A stretch of DNA of 64,000 nt from positions 1,116,001 through 1,180,000 of the forward strand of contig NC_012996.1 in the NCBI RefSeq assembly GCF_000026365.1, read 5' to 3'. The notes beneath the pieces are model-generated. The model was not told the DNA's origin, did not search any database, and worked only from the letters and a program-made list of their open reading frames with translations. This DNA is from Zygosaccharomyces rouxii (taxonomy: Eukaryota > Ascomycota > Saccharomycetes > Saccharomycetales > Saccharomycetaceae). Of the stretch, positions 18,555 to 30,573 are shown in pieces. Every line of letters starts with the position of its first letter. Position 1 is the first letter of the stretch. The translations under genes and the position numbers were made by a program.

Positions 18555-20084
18555 ATGGCAGCATTTTGGAGTTTAAAGAAGAAGCTAAAGAAAGCTGATG
18601 ATGATGATGATGGTTATAAATTACCTACATCACATTCTAAATTGAGCCCGAAGGGTAAAAGATCAAGCTGGCAGAATAGAAAGATAGTATCATGGGTAAT
18701 AATCACCGTTATGGTTTTAATACTATATAAAGCGTTCTCAGGTGTTGTTCGAGGTGGTAGAGAAGTTATGAAAACGGTCGGCAGTAATACTTCAAGTAAC
18801 GATGGACAAGTTTTGGAAGAAGATGCGTACTACGATTACGATTTTGAAGATATTGATCCCAAAGTTATTGAAAAGTTTGACGGAGGTGTTCAACACTATC
18901 TAATCACACAATTTGGTAATGATGTGCTAACCCCACAAGATGGTGAAGTTTTCGAAAGAGAGCAAAAAATGCTATTGTCATCCACAGTGGAAAGTTACGA
19001 TCTAAGTATGTTCAGAGGATCTGCCAATGGTGCAGCCAATGGTGAACACGTTTTGTTATGTGTTCCGTTGAGAGATGCTGAAAAAGTATTACCGTTAATG
19101 TTCAAACATTTGATGAATTTGACCTATCCACACGAACTGATAGATTTAGCATTTTTGGTTAGTGATTGTACTGAAGACGATAAAACTTTAGATGCCTTGA
19201 TTGCCTATTCACGTCAGTTGCAAAGCGGTACGCTTTCACAGGTATTTGCGGATATGGATCAAGCTGCGGCAGAGGCTGAACAAGCAAGTAAAGGAACGGA
19301 GAAGTTATATTTGAAATATATGAATCCAGATTATTTGGAAACCGTGAAAGAATCATTTAGTCCACCATTCCATGAAAATTACGATAAACCTTTCAGATCA
19401 GTGCAGGTTTTTCAAAAGGATTTCGGTCAAATGATTGGTCAAGGTTTCAGCGATAGACACGCAGTCAAGGTACAGGGTATTAGAAGAAAATTAATGGGTA
19501 GAGCAAGAAATTGGTTAACTGCAAATGCTTTAAAACCTTATCATTCCTGGGTTTACTGGAGAGATGCAGACGTTGAATTATGTCCAGGGTCTGTTATTGA
19601 AGATTTAATGTCAAAGGATTATGATGTTGCTGTGCCAAACGTTTGGAGACCATTGCCACAATTTTTGGACGGTGAACAACCATACGACTTGAATTCATGG
19701 ATGGAATCTGGCGAGGCCCTTAATTTGGCGAAGACTTTAGATGAAGACGACGTTATTGTGGAAGGTTATGCTGAGTATCCCACTTATAGAGTCCATCTGG
19801 CTTATATCCGTGACCCAACACAAGATCCTAACGAGATTTTAGACTTAGATGGTGTCGGTGGTGTTTCCATCTTGGCAAAGGCGGAATTGTTTAGACGTGG
19901 TATTCAATTCCCAGCATTTACTTTTGAAAATCATGCAGAAACGGAAGGTTTTGGTAAGATGGCCAAGAAGATGGGATATAGAGTTGGGGGTCTGCCACAT
20001 TATACATTATGGCATATCTACGAGCCTAGCGATGATGATCTAAGGGAAATTGCCAATAAGGAAAGGGAAAGCAGAAGGGAATGA
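18555..20084 (+). CDS. VAN1: Golgi mannan polymerase I subunit Van1
   Basis: Van1 pairs with Mnn9 in mannan polymerase I of the cis-Golgi, which starts the long alpha-1,6-mannose backbone of N-glycans. The 509-residue product is a type II membrane protein. It has a short basic cytosolic tail, one membrane segment at about 42-60, an acidic stem (YYDYDFEDIDP near 92-104), and a GT62 catalytic domain from about 155 to the end. The DxD-type metal motif is seen in YWRDADVELCP at about 334-344. The segment HAVKVQGIRRKLMGRARNW is nearly identical to Van1 of S. cerevisiae and sets it apart from Anp1. The orientation agrees with YML115C relative to TAF8 (YML114C) in the reversed map. Confidence 0.94.
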   Translation: MAAFWSLKKKLKKADDDDDGYKLPTSHSKLSPKGKRSSWQNRKIVSWVIITVMVLILYKAFSGVVRGGREVMKTVGSNTSSNDGQVLEEDAYYDYDFEDIDPKVIEKFDGGVQHYLITQFGNDVLTPQDGEVFEREQKMLLSSTVESYDLSMFRGSANGAANGEHVLLCVPLRDAEKVLPLMFKHLMNLTYPHELIDLAFLVSDCTEDDKTLDALIAYSRQLQSGTLSQVFADMDQAAAEAEQASKGTEKLYLKYMNPDYLETVKESFSPPFHENYDKPFRSVQVFQKDFGQMIGQGFSDRHAVKVQGIRRKLMGRARNWLTANALKPYHSWVYWRDADVELCPGSVIEDLMSKDYDVAVPNVWRPLPQFLDGEQPYDLNSWMESGEALNLAKTLDEDDVIVEGYAEYPTYRVHLAYIRDPTQDPNEILDLDGVGGVSILAKAELFRRGIQFPAFTFENHAETEGFGKMAKKMGYRVGGLPHYTLWHIYEPSDDDLREIANKERESRRE

Positions 20085-20627
20085 AGAATTACCTTTTGAT
20101 TGACACATTGTTACAACAGCAGAATAGAAGAAAAAAATGAGATAAGAAATAAAAATTGAAAAATGAAAAATGAAAAAAAAAAAATCCTTTTGTTACTTTA
20201 TGGACATCTGAAAGTTAAATTCGACCTTGGTATCGAGAGTTGCATCTTTTTGTCGCGTTCTTCCGTGTAACCTACTATTATGTTATTTTTTTTTATTTTT
20301 TATTACGGTTATTATTGTGGAACCTGCATTTCGTTCTCCTGTTTTAATTATACGAATCCATATATTCCAGTCACTTGTCTTATTAGTCTTGTTGAATTTT
20401 TTTCAACATACAAATACATTGCCGCCAAGGCGTATGTTTTCTATCTTCAACGGGAAGAAACGACAAATGCAGTTTGTAAATTTTTTAATAACTAAATTAC
20501 TTAAGTTTTGTTTTGCGAATGAAGATGGCGAGATACTTTGTCAATTGGGCTTTTCTTATTTGAAAAAGGTTACTGTTATTATTATCTTGAACCTCTATAA
20601 ATATAAAATGTGTATTCAATGCCTCAT
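20085..20627. other. VAN1-NAB6 convergent region; ATR1 absent
   Basis: This is a 543-bp AT- and T-rich convergent 3' region. A 141-codon open frame at 20227-20652 is dominated by Phe, Leu and Ile from poly-T and overlaps the NAB6 end, so I do not call it. In S. cerevisiae a multidrug transporter gene, ATR1, lies between VAN1 and NAB6, and a sister copy lies between PGM3 and CAT8. I see no remnant of a transporter here. Confidence 0.4.
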
Positions 20628-20904
20628 TCAATTCTCAGTGTTATCCTCGTAATAATCAACGTCACCTTCAGCAGTTGCACCCAAAATATTAGCGGCATAC
20701 ATAAAGGTGGAATGCTGTAGCTGTGCGAGATATTGCGCCATAACATCTGAGCCAGGAATTGCCTTTGCATTGCGACGTTTATTGCGTCCTTTGCCTTGTT
20801 GACCACGAGAGTTCCCAACATGTGAGGACATACGATCACCACTATTATGAGATGAACTTGGATTGGGTTGTTGCTGCTGTTGTTGTTGGTGCTGTTGCTG
20901 TTGC

Positions 20905-20941
<37 letters not shown>

Positions 20942-23900
20942 GCTGTTGTTGATTTTGTCTGTCAGATGAATCTCTCCTTGGATGAGGGTGCCCATTTTGT
21001 GTCTTCATCATTAAAGAATAATTGCGTGAAATTGTGGAAGGTGCAATTGGTGGGTTCATGCTTATAGAAGGATTAGAAACCGCCGAAGCACCTTCACCTA
21101 AAGATGAATTGTAATTACTGACATCTCCAGTACCAGTAGCACTAACATTTTCAAGTTTCTTTGATTTAAAGGGCTTATTGTTTTTTTCATGTTTCTTCTG
21201 ATTATTAGAATCACCTTCCAAAGGTGAATGCAAAATTAATTCCACGTTGGAAGACACGCCAGAATCTAAAGATTCTTCATCACCACTTTCATGGGCTCTA
21301 TCAAGAATATCTTGGTCTTGACTTGCAACCATGTCCTTGCCGTTTCCAGCAACAGCAGCAATTCCAAGTCCATCTATAATTTGACTCTTATTACTCAATT
21401 TGAGTAACTCTTTTTCCTCTTCTTGATACTTTTCACCACTGCCATGATTCTCACTATTTCCATCTTTAGAAATTGGATTCATTGGCTCCTGATTATTGTC
21501 TTCATCTTTTTCTCTTCCACCCTCGCCATTTGCCTTTTCTGCCTCATTCGGTTCTACTTCTTCTTGTTCTTCTTCTTCTTCGCCATTTAAACTTCTCTCG
21601 TAACTGGTTTTATTGTTATCATTGCCCTCCAAATGAATTCCTAACGAACCAAATTGAAGCATTTTTTCATCGTTATTTTGATTTTGCGATCTTAAAGTTT
21701 CTTCATGTTTTTTCCTCTCTTCCTCCATTCTGCTTAAACGAATGTTATAACTAGGCTTTTTAACTTTTTTATAAAAACGTGAATTTTTACCAGAGATGAG
21801 ATTCTTATTAACATTTCCACAACGATCTTTACCATAACCGATGATGAGACCTCTATAACGATTATCGAATGATTTATGGAATGCTTCACCATCATTGTAT
21901 TTGATTTCTTCCACTAATTTTATAGCAGATGAAATGTTCATAAAATTAACCCAACAACAGTGACCATCACTGAGAAAATTGATTTGCTCAATATCACCAA
22001 ATTGATTAAAATCATTACGGAGTTGTTCTTCTGCAGGTAATTTGTACTCGTCACTATAACGTTGATATTGAGGATCGTTGATATACTTGTCCTTGAATGC
22101 AAAATCTGGCAAACTCACATAAACATTTCTAGAGGCACCAACGGTAACCGCTAAAGAGACGGATTTAGGCAATGGTCCAGAATGATGACCCCAACCGACT
22201 TTTAGCATGTTACCATGAAGGACAATTGGATCAATAAAGGCATTTGTATAGAATTGAACTGCCGTTGATGCTTCAATGAAGGTAACGAAACAAATGTGTT
22301 TATCTTGTAAGAAACGGATACTTTGCAAAATTCCACCTCTAACCACATTACAAATATCTTCAGGTTTAGAACGAGGATGAATATTACCAATGTAAACAGT
22401 TCTATTACCAATACCACCACCCATTGAATTGGCAACTTCTGCAGAAGTAGCAAATTGTTTCTGTAAACTTTGTGTGATAGGTTTAATCATGGTTTTATTT
22501 CTACGACCAAAAGGTTCCATATAAATTCCAGAATTCATGGCCATGTGAGGTTGTAATGGTAAGACTTGTGAAGATAATGCAGGCGTAGCAGCAGGATGGA
22601 CAGCATCCAAAGGCGGGGCACCCCCAACAAGTGGTGAATCTTGAGACGGTACAATAACTTCTTGAGGATGTGGCGATGAAATTTGAGTGTCAAGTGCAGA
22701 TGCCTCTAAAACGCTAGCGTTTGAGAGATGGTCTGAAAATTCCGCGAAGAATGGCTTTGGATATTCATCAACCGCCACTGTAATTGTATGACTACCTTTT
22801 AAAGAAGACGATAGGAAATCGATCTCTTGATCTAATGAAATGTAAGATCCAACTGAATTGAGACTACTGAGGCTAGCGTTCTTACTAGTGTAACCTCCCA
22901 GATCTCCATTGGTAGCGATTCCCGCACTACCACCACTAGCCACTGGAGTGATAGAATTACTAGTAGTAACGATACCTCCATCAGAGCTAGTTTGAGGACA
23001 TGATGATACTGACACAAAAAAACATTTTTGAAATTTTGATCTAGCTGTCTCATTATTTCTCACATAATCTAATACTTCTACAGCCATTGATATATTGAGA
23101 AATGTTAAAATCGCATAATTTTTGGGGAAATGTTTAAAGGGTTCTTTTGCATTGATCAAATAGATAGATTCAAGGACATATCTCTGATTATTGGCTGGAG
23201 ATAAGAAGTCTAACTCTTGATCTAACAACTTGGTCTTATCGTATTCACCATCTAGTTCTAATGCCACCGATCTGGTTGCACCTCTATTAACGATATCGTA
23301 TTGTAAAGATGCGACAACTGTAACATTATAGGCATCATCTTGAACATTACTAGTAGCAACTGGTGTCTTAGAAGCATCAGTATCATCCGTTTCATTCATT
23401 GGTGTTGATGACGAATTATCATTTTGGTCAACTTCGTTTTCATCCACATGTTTTCTATATTTTAGTGAGACAAAACTAACGGTTAGAGATTTAGACTTTA
23501 AACCTGTTTTGAATTCCGCTAATCTTTGTAAAACGCTATTGTAGGAATCCAGACAGATCTTACGTGACAAGAAGCTTAGTAGAACGCTATGCTTTGTCTT
23601 GTCATTTCTATCCTTAAACATGTAAATGGATTCTACAGGACCATATCTGGAATATTTACTCACAAAGGAGTAAAGATCTACAGATCCATTAACGTTTTCA
23701 AAAAGTAAGGATCTGGTACGATATTCATCATCACCCTTCGGAAGCATTCTATATGTAACAACAAAAGGTTCTTTAAACATTTTATCAGCTTGTTCATTTT
23801 GAGCTCTTCTTCTATGACGATTTCTAGCAACCACGGGGGGATTCTTCAAGGGCGGTGGTACTGGATAAGAAGCTTCTGATAATCTTGAATGACCATTAGT

Positions 23901-24407
23901 GCTAATATTAGTATCACTGTTATTATTATAACTACCCTTATTCCTTTGATTTGCAGATCTTCTATGACGTTGGTTGAGAGATTGATGAGATGCATTGGAA
24001 TTAACCATCCCTATCTGATGTTGATGATTTTGATGATGATGATGATGTTGCGATTGTTGCTGAGATTGAAACAGATCTGGCGAAGATACGAATGGAGATC
24101 CGATCAACAGATGCGATGGAAGTAACGTAATTCCGTAAGCCGTATCAAACGGCGTTGGTGGTGGATTCATCAATGGTGGTCCTGCCGCTGCATAATAAGC
24201 TGGTTGAGGAGGTGCATACTGAGCTTGTAAGGATCCAACCGGTGGGAATGCCATTGGAGAGTTCGCCATAACTCTCGTAGGATGCTGTTGTTGGTACTGA
24301 TACTGATGCTGATGCTGATGCTGATGCTCTTGAATTCTCTCTCTTGACCTATAAGGCGCGTTCCAATGTCCCTGATGTTGCTGATTCTGTCGTTGCTGTT
24401 GCTGCAT
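20628..24407 (-). CDS. NAB6: RNA-binding protein Nab6
   Basis: Nab6 is a poly(A)-RNA-binding protein with RRM-type domains, linked in S. cerevisiae to mRNAs of cell-wall proteins. The first ATG in frame is at 24407, giving 1259 residues (S. cerevisiae 1134). The frame stays open 22 codons further to a TTG at 24473 that directly follows a TAA stop. A non-ATG start there is possible but unsupported. The N-terminus is Gln-, His- and Pro-rich. RRM-like folds are visible at about 240-330 (RSLLFENVNGSVDLYSFVSKY), 380-470, 680-760 (NRTVYIGNIHPRSKPEDI) and 770-880. The C-terminus has acidic stretches, a run of about 22 Gln broken once by His, and then an RGQQGKGRNKRRN basic patch. Orientation matches YML117W next to VAN1. 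Confidence 0.9.
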
Positions 24408-25296
24408 CGAGCTCGAATTGAAAGTAAGATTGAATTGGTTGGGGAACAAAGGAGTGATCGAATTCTCTTCCAATTATAAACCAAAGCCAGTAATAAAAAC
24501 CGAATGTAATATTAAAACCAACGGTAGTAATAGTAGTGGGGTGTGTTTTTCTTTTCCTGTCTTTTGCTAAGTTTGGCCCTGTTTGTTCCTCTTTCCTCCT
24601 TCTTTCCAGATCCTAGGCTGTGTACAAAGGTTTAAATCAAACTCAAAATTAAACCAGATCAGTCGCCGAATCAATTAATCAATTGCAGCTTGGTACTCTT
24701 TCTAACTCCCTCAAACGCGCACCCTGACACTTGGATTTGAAACTCAAACGTTCTCTTTACAAGACAGACTCCAATGGGTTTTTTTTAGAAGAAACACGTA
24801 TCTCCTTTGCCTTTGAAGTATAAGACGTCTTTTTACTTTTACTTGTTGTTGTGTTCTTTTTTAATCCGTTCGGGCCTCTTTCTTGTTTGGGACTCTAAGT
24901 AATTTTTAAAGTAAAAAACTACGAAAGTTTTGGTGGTTTGAATTTAAATTTAAATTTAAATTTAAAATCTTATTGCGTTCAGGGACAAGTGGGATTGGTT
25001 GTCCGTGTTGCAATCGAACTTTCCTTTTGATACTTCCTTACTTCTTGCAAATTGTTCTTGTGCATGTGCATAGGCCTGAGATCTCGCGCCTCGAAATGTC
25101 TGGGGATCTTCCTCTTCTTCCTCTTTCTCTCTTGGTATCCAGTTACTATGTTTAGTGCTGGTAATAAAGAATATGATTACGTGCGGCCTGACTCAAAATT
25201 CGTCTCGGCTTCTTTTGTGTGTATCCATTGGGTTTGTGTCAAGAGTCACAGCACTTGAAAAATTTGTATTATATTGATGTTTGTGTGGTTTTCATT
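24408..25296. other. NAB6 promoter region with a TTTAAA repeat
   Basis: This 0.9-kb gap lies between the CAT8 stop and the NAB6 start. It contains a perfect palindromic repeat of AAATTT units at 24941-24967. The short frames within it (for example 24973-25155 and 25052-25258) are overlapping chance frames without recognisable products. The long leader space is typical of genes for RNA-binding regulators, but no specific factor site stands out. Confidence 0.4.
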
Positions 25297-28200
25297 TTAT
25301 TTAGAGTTCTGCCAGCAGAACAGATCATGCAGGTTCTCTTCATGTTTGCGGGGTCTTCCCCTTCCTCTGGATCTGTCGGGTCTTCTTCTTATGCTGAGAT
25401 CTTGATCGATATCTACGTCCATATCCATGTGCGGTTGCATCAGATTATGATCCAGCTGGTGCTGTTGTTGATTTTGTTCTTGTGACTGTTGTCCCTGCTG
25501 TAAATTTGAGCCTTCTTCATCTTCCACAACATCAAGCACAATACCGTTATGGTCCGGTGTCCATGCTAAAAGCGGTGCTAAACCTAGTGATGCATCTACT
25601 GCAAAATTGAATCCGCCAGAATTGGCTTGAGTAGCTTGAGTTGCATTTGTATTCGTAGGTGGTTGGTCTGTAGATCCCTCTAGATCAAATAAATTGCTTA
25701 AATTAAGACCTGAAGGCATATTGTTGATGCCTATTGCGCTACCGGAACCCGGATTGTTGGTGTAGGATGGTTGTGAGGGATCTAAAACTCCTAGTTCTGT
25801 TGTGCCCAGTAAAAAGTTTAATTGAGAATTAGCGGAATCATCCATCAGGAAATCCGCGGTACTAGGTACTTTAAAAAGACCATGTAATTTGTCACTACTT
25901 CTTGTATCTAGATGAGGATCCTGCGGTTGAGTCTGTGCATGGTGCTGGTACTGGTGTGGCTGGTCGTGAGGTCCATCGTACAGTGTTGTTGGTGGAGCAT
26001 TTTGGAATGAAACGTTACTGTTAAGCACTGGATCTAATTGTAAAGCCTCTGCAAAAGCCGTTTGAGGGAGTTGTAACTGCTGAGGTTGAGGCTGAAGTTG
26101 AGGTTGAGGTTGAGGTTGAGGTTGAGGTTGGGGTTGGGGTTGTTGTTTTTCCTGCACCATCACTGGCGCTGGTGCTTGCATGTGTTGCTGTTGTTGTGGC
26201 ACTGCTAATGGAATCGAAGTCTCTTCTATTTTAATCCTCTTAGCTGCAGGTGTATCCTCCTCATCTTTGGAGCTTGCAGGAGTCAGATCGTGACCTTTTG
26301 AAGCCGGTTCTTGCTTGACCGTCGGCCTACCCATGAGTCTATTGTAGTAGTTCAATTTCTTCTTCAACAATCTGTCCAACTTTCCGACCTCAGTGTTGGG
26401 CGGCTGTAATAACAGATTAATACTCATATCGAGTAATTTCAAACTGTTCCAAGAGATGACACCTGGTAAATCCAATTTTCTATCTTCTTCTAGATCCTTT
26501 ATCACGTCCAGTAATAACGATTTGTTATCAAGGAAAAGTGCACCACCCTTAGTGTATTCTAAAGAGCCTCTAGCGCTTAACAATGCGAAACGAGCCTTGG
26601 TACGTGAAATGTTGAGTGGTAACGGTAAGAAAAGTGTCTTTAGTGATTCTAGAACGTTTAACATTGTATTAGTGGCTTGTTGTAAAAGCACATAAGATGA
26701 GGAAGATCTGTCGGCGGCCGCCTGATTCCTTTCCGTGGAAGGATCTCTAGCACGTACATTATTGCCGTTGGAGGTAGCATTAGAAGTTTCGCCAGTGTCA
26801 TTGGAATCGTTCGTGGGCAATGGCCTAGTGGCTACCACTGGTAAATGAATCATACATTTGGCTAAAAAGTACATTACCAAAAGAGTCATGTTTTCTGAAC
26901 GTTCTACAGTGACATTCATTTGCTTTAGTCTGTTAAATTCATCGATGTTAATGGTACCATTTACATCCAGTTCGAATATCAACTCCTTTGGTAAACCATG
27001 TCTCCAATTATCTAATGCATTTTCATGAATCAAAGATACTTGCTTCGTGATAGATTCTGTCATACCTCTTTTAAAGATACTGTCCAATATATTACCCAGG
27101 ACTTTAGAAAATCTTATTATGGCTAATGAGTAGTTTGTAACCTGACCTTCTAGTCTTATCTGTTGTCCCGCTAAGTTAACAGTCCTGTCGTCATTGTCTG
27201 CTACAGGTAAGGCACATTCAATTTCAAAATCCTTTATCAAACGAGGTACGCCCAATTGTAATGCAGAAAATACATCCAAGTAGTAGATCCCCCAGAATAA
27301 AACACGGCGATCACCTTGCTCCCTTTTATTCATGGTGGATCCAGCGCCACCAAGAACAGCACTAGGACAACGGTGTAAACGAAGTTGTTGAGCCATGGAT
27401 ACCACCCTACCTCTTAATTCATAAATCGCAGAAACATTACCAATGTTGAGGAAATAGAATAGAACCAGTGACAAAAACTGTAAGGATTGTAAAGAAGTTG
27501 ACAAGACGCCAAAATATGGGTTCATGTATACCAATGAAATTGCTTTGTGGTAATAAGAAGCCAGCCTATGGTGTTTGCTGGTGGCTCCCAAATTTTCCGC
27601 TTTAATCTTTGATAATAACCCCAATTGACATAACATTAAAATAATACATCCAAAGATTTTGTAACTGATAATCTTGCCGCGCCTGGCGGTTAAGGCAGGA
27701 CCCTGTAGGGGCGTTTTCAAAAATTCTAAATTTTGTAATACGTTCTCTTTAAATTGATTGAAATAGTGGTAAAATTCATCTTTTACCAAAATGGGAATAT
27801 GGATTGACGAGTGTTCGAAGAAAATAGATATCAATTCTTCAATTTCTGAAAGGTTTAATTGAGCACCGCCCTTGTAAGAGGAAGGCGATTTAGATTCTAA
27901 CTTAAACTTGAAGATTTCCGCAAAAAATTGTTCTAAATCGTCCATCTCCCATAAATTTGTTGATGCTAGAGTTTCCAAGGGCTCATGTTTCACCAAATGA
28001 GGTTCTGGTAAGCTCGATTTCAATGAAGATAATAGTGAAACGGTATAGAGACATTGTTTGGAAGTAAAACCATATATTTGACGAATTCTCGCTAATAGTT
28101 GAGGAATGAAAAGAATCTCCTCTGTGGATCGAGGTACAGATAATGCAACCAATGTGGCTAACTGGTTGCTCTGTTCCCGGGTCGCAACTGAGGTTAGAGC

Positions 28201-29049
28201 CTGTACAGCCGGTAAACCAGGAGCTTCACTCTGTTCAAAGGAAACGGATGTTGGGTCGTTTAAATTGGTTGATACTGGCTTTACATGTAATTTACCAGCA
28301 CAACATAGTCCATCACAAACGTGAGGTTGTCTCTTCTGTTGTGTTAATTGTTCTTGTTGTTGTGGTCCCTGTGGTCCTTGTCTCTGATGCGAGCCTGTAT
28401 TGAGTAAATAAAGATTAGTGGAGGAAATGTTCAAAGATCCACCATTGGCCGATTGCAATTCTCTTAACATCCTTTCATCGTCTTTACGTCTACCGCCTGG
28501 AGAGTGTTGCTGGGAGAAAAGGTGAATCTGTTGTTCCTTGATATCACATAAGGCAACTAGTCTTCTGTTTTCGGCTTCTAGTTCTCTGACTCTTTCTTCC
28601 AGAGTTTCGGTGTAGCCTCTGGGAAAAGCTCTTCTGGATAGACGATCGCTTATCTTACACTCAAATCCTACAGCGGCACACTGTGAACATTGAGGTCTTT
28701 TACCGTCACATCTCGTTTTTTTGGAACGACATCTATCACAGGCCTGTGCAACTCTTAAATTTTGAGAACCTGCTGGTGATGCTATACTTCCATTACCACC
28801 ACCTTCCCTTTGTGCATTTTGTGATGATGAGCCCGTCATTGAGGCCGACTGTGGTACTGATGATGACTCTTTTGAATCATCATCTTGTTCGTATGGTGGA
28901 GAAGTTGAACTCCTGCTACTATTGCTACCTGCCAAACCTCCTAGCGACTGTGAGCCTAATGTCCTTATATAACGAGGTCCCTGCATCGCGCCCGTAGTTG
29001 GAACTCTAGTGCTTCCATTACTCTCTCGAGTATCTGCATCATCCTTCAT
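25297..29049 (-). CDS. CAT8: Zn2Cys6 activator of gluconeogenic genes, Cat8
   Basis: Cat8 activates genes with carbon-source-responsive elements (FBP1, PCK1, ICL1, SIP4) when glucose is exhausted, under Snf1 control. The 1250-residue product (S. cerevisiae 1433) has a complete Zn2Cys6 cluster at Cys104, 107, 114, 121, 124 and 131 (spacing 2-6-6-2-6). A linker containing [22 protein letters not shown] follows, with a leucine-zipper-like dimerisation helix (about 146-172). The fungal-specific middle homology region spans about 390-800. The C-terminal part is rich in Gln and Pro-Gln repeats (about 985-1010) and acidic activation-like segments. It ends near an [15 protein letters not shown] basic stretch that contains an AT-hook-like GRGRPRK core. 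It is divergent from GPI12, as YMR280C is from YMR281W. Confidence 0.93.
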   Translation of the reverse strand: MKDDADTRESNGSTRVPTTGAMQGPRYIRTLGSQSLGGLAGSNSSRSSTSPPYEQDDDSKESSSVPQSASMTGSSSQNAQREGGGNGSIASPAGSQNLRVAQACDRCRSKKTRCDGKRPQCSQCAAVGFECKISDRLSRRAFPRGYTETLEERVRELEAENRRLVALCDIKEQQIHLFSQQHSPGGRRKDDERMLRELQSANGGSLNISSTNLYLLNTGSHQRQGPQGPQQQEQLTQQKRQPHVCDGLCCAGKLHVKPVSTNLNDPTSVSFEQSEAPGLPAVQALTSVATREQSNQLATLVALSVPRSTEEILFIPQLLARIRQIYGFTSKQCLYTVSLLSSLKSSLPEPHLVKHEPLETLASTNLWEMDDLEQFFAEIFKFKLESKSPSSYKGGAQLNLSEIEELISIFFEHSSIHIPILVKDEFYHYFNQFKENVLQNLEFLKTPLQGPALTARRGKIISYKIFGCIILMLCQLGLLSKIKAENLGATSKHHRLASYYHKAISLVYMNPYFGVLSTSLQSLQFLSLVLFYFLNIGNVSAIYELRGRVVSMAQQLRLHRCPSAVLGGAGSTMNKREQGDRRVLFWGIYYLDVFSALQLGVPRLIKDFEIECALPVADNDDRTVNLAGQQIRLEGQVTNYSLAIIRFSKVLGNILDSIFKRGMTESITKQVSLIHENALDNWRHGLPKELIFELDVNGTINIDEFNRLKQMNVTVERSENMTLLVMYFLAKCMIHLPVVATRPLPTNDSNDTGETSNATSNGNNVRARDPSTERNQAAADRSSSSYVLLQQATNTMLNVLESLKTLFLPLPLNISRTKARFALLSARGSLEYTKGGALFLDNKSLLLDVIKDLEEDRKLDLPGVISWNSLKLLDMSINLLLQPPNTEVGKLDRLLKKKLNYYNRLMGRPTVKQEPASKGHDLTPASSKDEEDTPAAKRIKIEETSIPLAVPQQQQHMQAPAPVMVQEKQQPQPQPQPQPQPQPQLQPQPQQLQLPQTAFAEALQLDPVLNSNVSFQNAPPTTLYDGPHDQPHQYQHHAQTQPQDPHLDTRSSDKLHGLFKVPSTADFLMDDSANSQLNFLLGTTELGVLDPSQPSYTNNPGSGSAIGINNMPSGLNLSNLFDLEGSTDQPPTNTNATQATQANSGGFNFAVDASLGLAPLLAWTPDHNGIVLDVVEDEEGSNLQQGQQSQEQNQQQHQLDHNLMQPHMDMDVDIDQDLSIRRRPDRSRGRGRPRKHEENLHDLFCWQNSK

Positions 29050-29708
29050 ACTTGAATAATAATAACTATATCTCAGACTTATTCAGCTCTATTCTTATTT
29101 GTAAATTTCTTCTAAAGGCTCTGCTGCCTCCTCTATTGCTCTTTACTTCGATATTAAAATCAACCAAAAATCGTGACTATAATGTTGTGAGTACTTGACT
29201 CAACAACCTTGGCTAGTTAGCCAACTTTGTCAAGATCAACTAAGGAAAGGGGACGGCACGCGCAAGGACAAGAAGGGCATAAGAGAGGATGTCTGGCAAA
29301 GAGAGTCAAAACATAAGATTGATGCAGACTGTAGCCCTTGGAATTCTCATGCCCATAGACATTTCGCTTTCTGCAGGTTCCTCCTCGAAGATCTTCTATT
29401 CGGGGTTGTGTAGTTTAGTATTCGCGGGATATGATTCGCAGAGAAAAATTTCAACACTCTTGAAAACTATTGGATATAGGCATTGCAGGCTTGGAATAGT
29501 AGAAGATGGGCAGTTGATTCATCTCAGAGAGTTTGCAATTGATCTACTGTATGTCTTGAAGATCGTATATACCCGTAGAGGCTCGAGCCGTATATAACTA
29601 CGAGTCCCTTTGATGCTCCGATGCTAACCCTAATTCATCACTCTTAACTATTGTAGCCGTGCTCACCATAGTGCAAGTGGTTGATTCTCGAGGGCAATTT
29701 ACAGCAGT
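29050..29708. other. CAT8-GPI12 divergent promoter
   Basis: This 659-bp region is shared by the divergent genes CAT8 and GPI12. A 102-codon ATG frame at 29289-29597 has no recognisable family and I leave it out. No perfect Mig1 site or CSRE was evident by eye. Confidence 0.4.
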
Positions 29709-30551
29709 ATGGTGGTGGCCATAAAGTTTCCCAAGGTGTATTTCCTACTGTGGGTTCTATTCATTGCGTTCAGTGTCAGGATTAAGTCTCGTAATGGGTC
29801 TGTATTCAACGATAATTTAAAGTTCTTAGACGAGATTGATTCCTTGTCGTTGGTAGTAGCACATCCTGATGATGAGGTTATGTTTTTTGCACCCACTATA
29901 CTAGAATTGGACTCTAGGTTACCTCCCAATGTAGAGTTTAATGTTGTATGTCTTTCTAAAGGTGGCGCTGATGAATTAGGTGATACTAGGGTTCAAGAAT
30001 TAAAGGAATCTGTGAATCTGCTGCTAGCTAATAGTAAACGTCAGTACCAATTGCAACAGCATGACTATCCTGATGGACATGAAGAAACCTGGGATCAGGA
30101 AAGTGTTCAGTCAACCATCAAGGATTCAGTTCTCCAGGGTAGAAGATCAAGTGTACTGTTAACGTTTGATGATAAAGGAGTTTCCAAGCACGTCAACCAC
30201 ATTGCATGTCATGAAGCCGTTTCAAACCTTGTACAGGATGAATCCAATGTAAAAGCAGCTCTCTACCTGGATAGTTATGGTGATAACATTGTACTCAAAT
30301 ACAGTGCATTCTTCTGGGAAATTTGGAAATTGACCAGAGATTGGTTCTTGCATCGTGTTTTGCCTACATCGAGTTATAATGAGAACAAGCCTGCCACTGA
30401 GATTACGTTGATGAGCGATTACTCAAGCTACATCCTTTCATTTGCCTCTATGCTTCATTCACATAAATCGCAAATGGTTTGGTTCCGCTACGGTTGGTGG
30501 ACGTTCTCGAGATTTGTGTTCGTTAACGATCTTAAAGTGGTCAATAAGTAA
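29709..30551 (+). CDS. GPI12: GlcNAc-PI de-N-acetylase Gpi12
   Basis: Gpi12 (PIG-L family) removes the acetyl group from N-acetylglucosaminyl phosphatidylinositol, the second step of GPI-anchor synthesis, on the cytosolic face of the ER. The 280-residue product has an N-terminal membrane segment at about 10-22 and the metal-binding HPDDE motif at 52-56. A second histidine motif, HVNH, is at 161-164. The C-terminal RYGWWTFSRFVFVN block is shared with the S. cerevisiae protein (304 residues). It ends 22 bp before the AEP2 stop, in convergent arrangement like YMR281W and YMR282C. Confidence 0.94.
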   Translation: MVVAIKFPKVYFLLWVLFIAFSVRIKSRNGSVFNDNLKFLDEIDSLSLVVAHPDDEVMFFAPTILELDSRLPPNVEFNVVCLSKGGADELGDTRVQELKESVNLLLANSKRQYQLQQHDYPDGHEETWDQESVQSTIKDSVLQGRRSSVLLTFDDKGVSKHVNHIACHEAVSNLVQDESNVKAALYLDSYGDNIVLKYSAFFWEIWKLTRDWFLHRVLPTSSYNENKPATEITLMSDYSSYILSFASMLHSHKSQMVWFRYGWWTFSRFVFVNDLKVVNK

Positions 30552-30573
30552 TTACATACAAGATATTTAGTCT

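Noticed and set aside
20227..20652. 141-codon hydrophobic frame as a possible ATR1 remnant
   Set aside because: Its hydrophobicity comes from poly-T, it overlaps the NAB6 end, and I see no transporter motif.
24408..24473. N-terminal extension of NAB6 to a TTG codon
   Set aside because: The extension is in frame for 22 codons but has no ATG and follows a stop codon. I kept the first ATG as start, and a non-ATG start remains only a possibility.
29289..29597. 102-codon ATG frame in the CAT8-GPI12 promoter
   Set aside because: It lies wholly within a divergent promoter, has no recognisable family, and overlaps another frame in a different phase.
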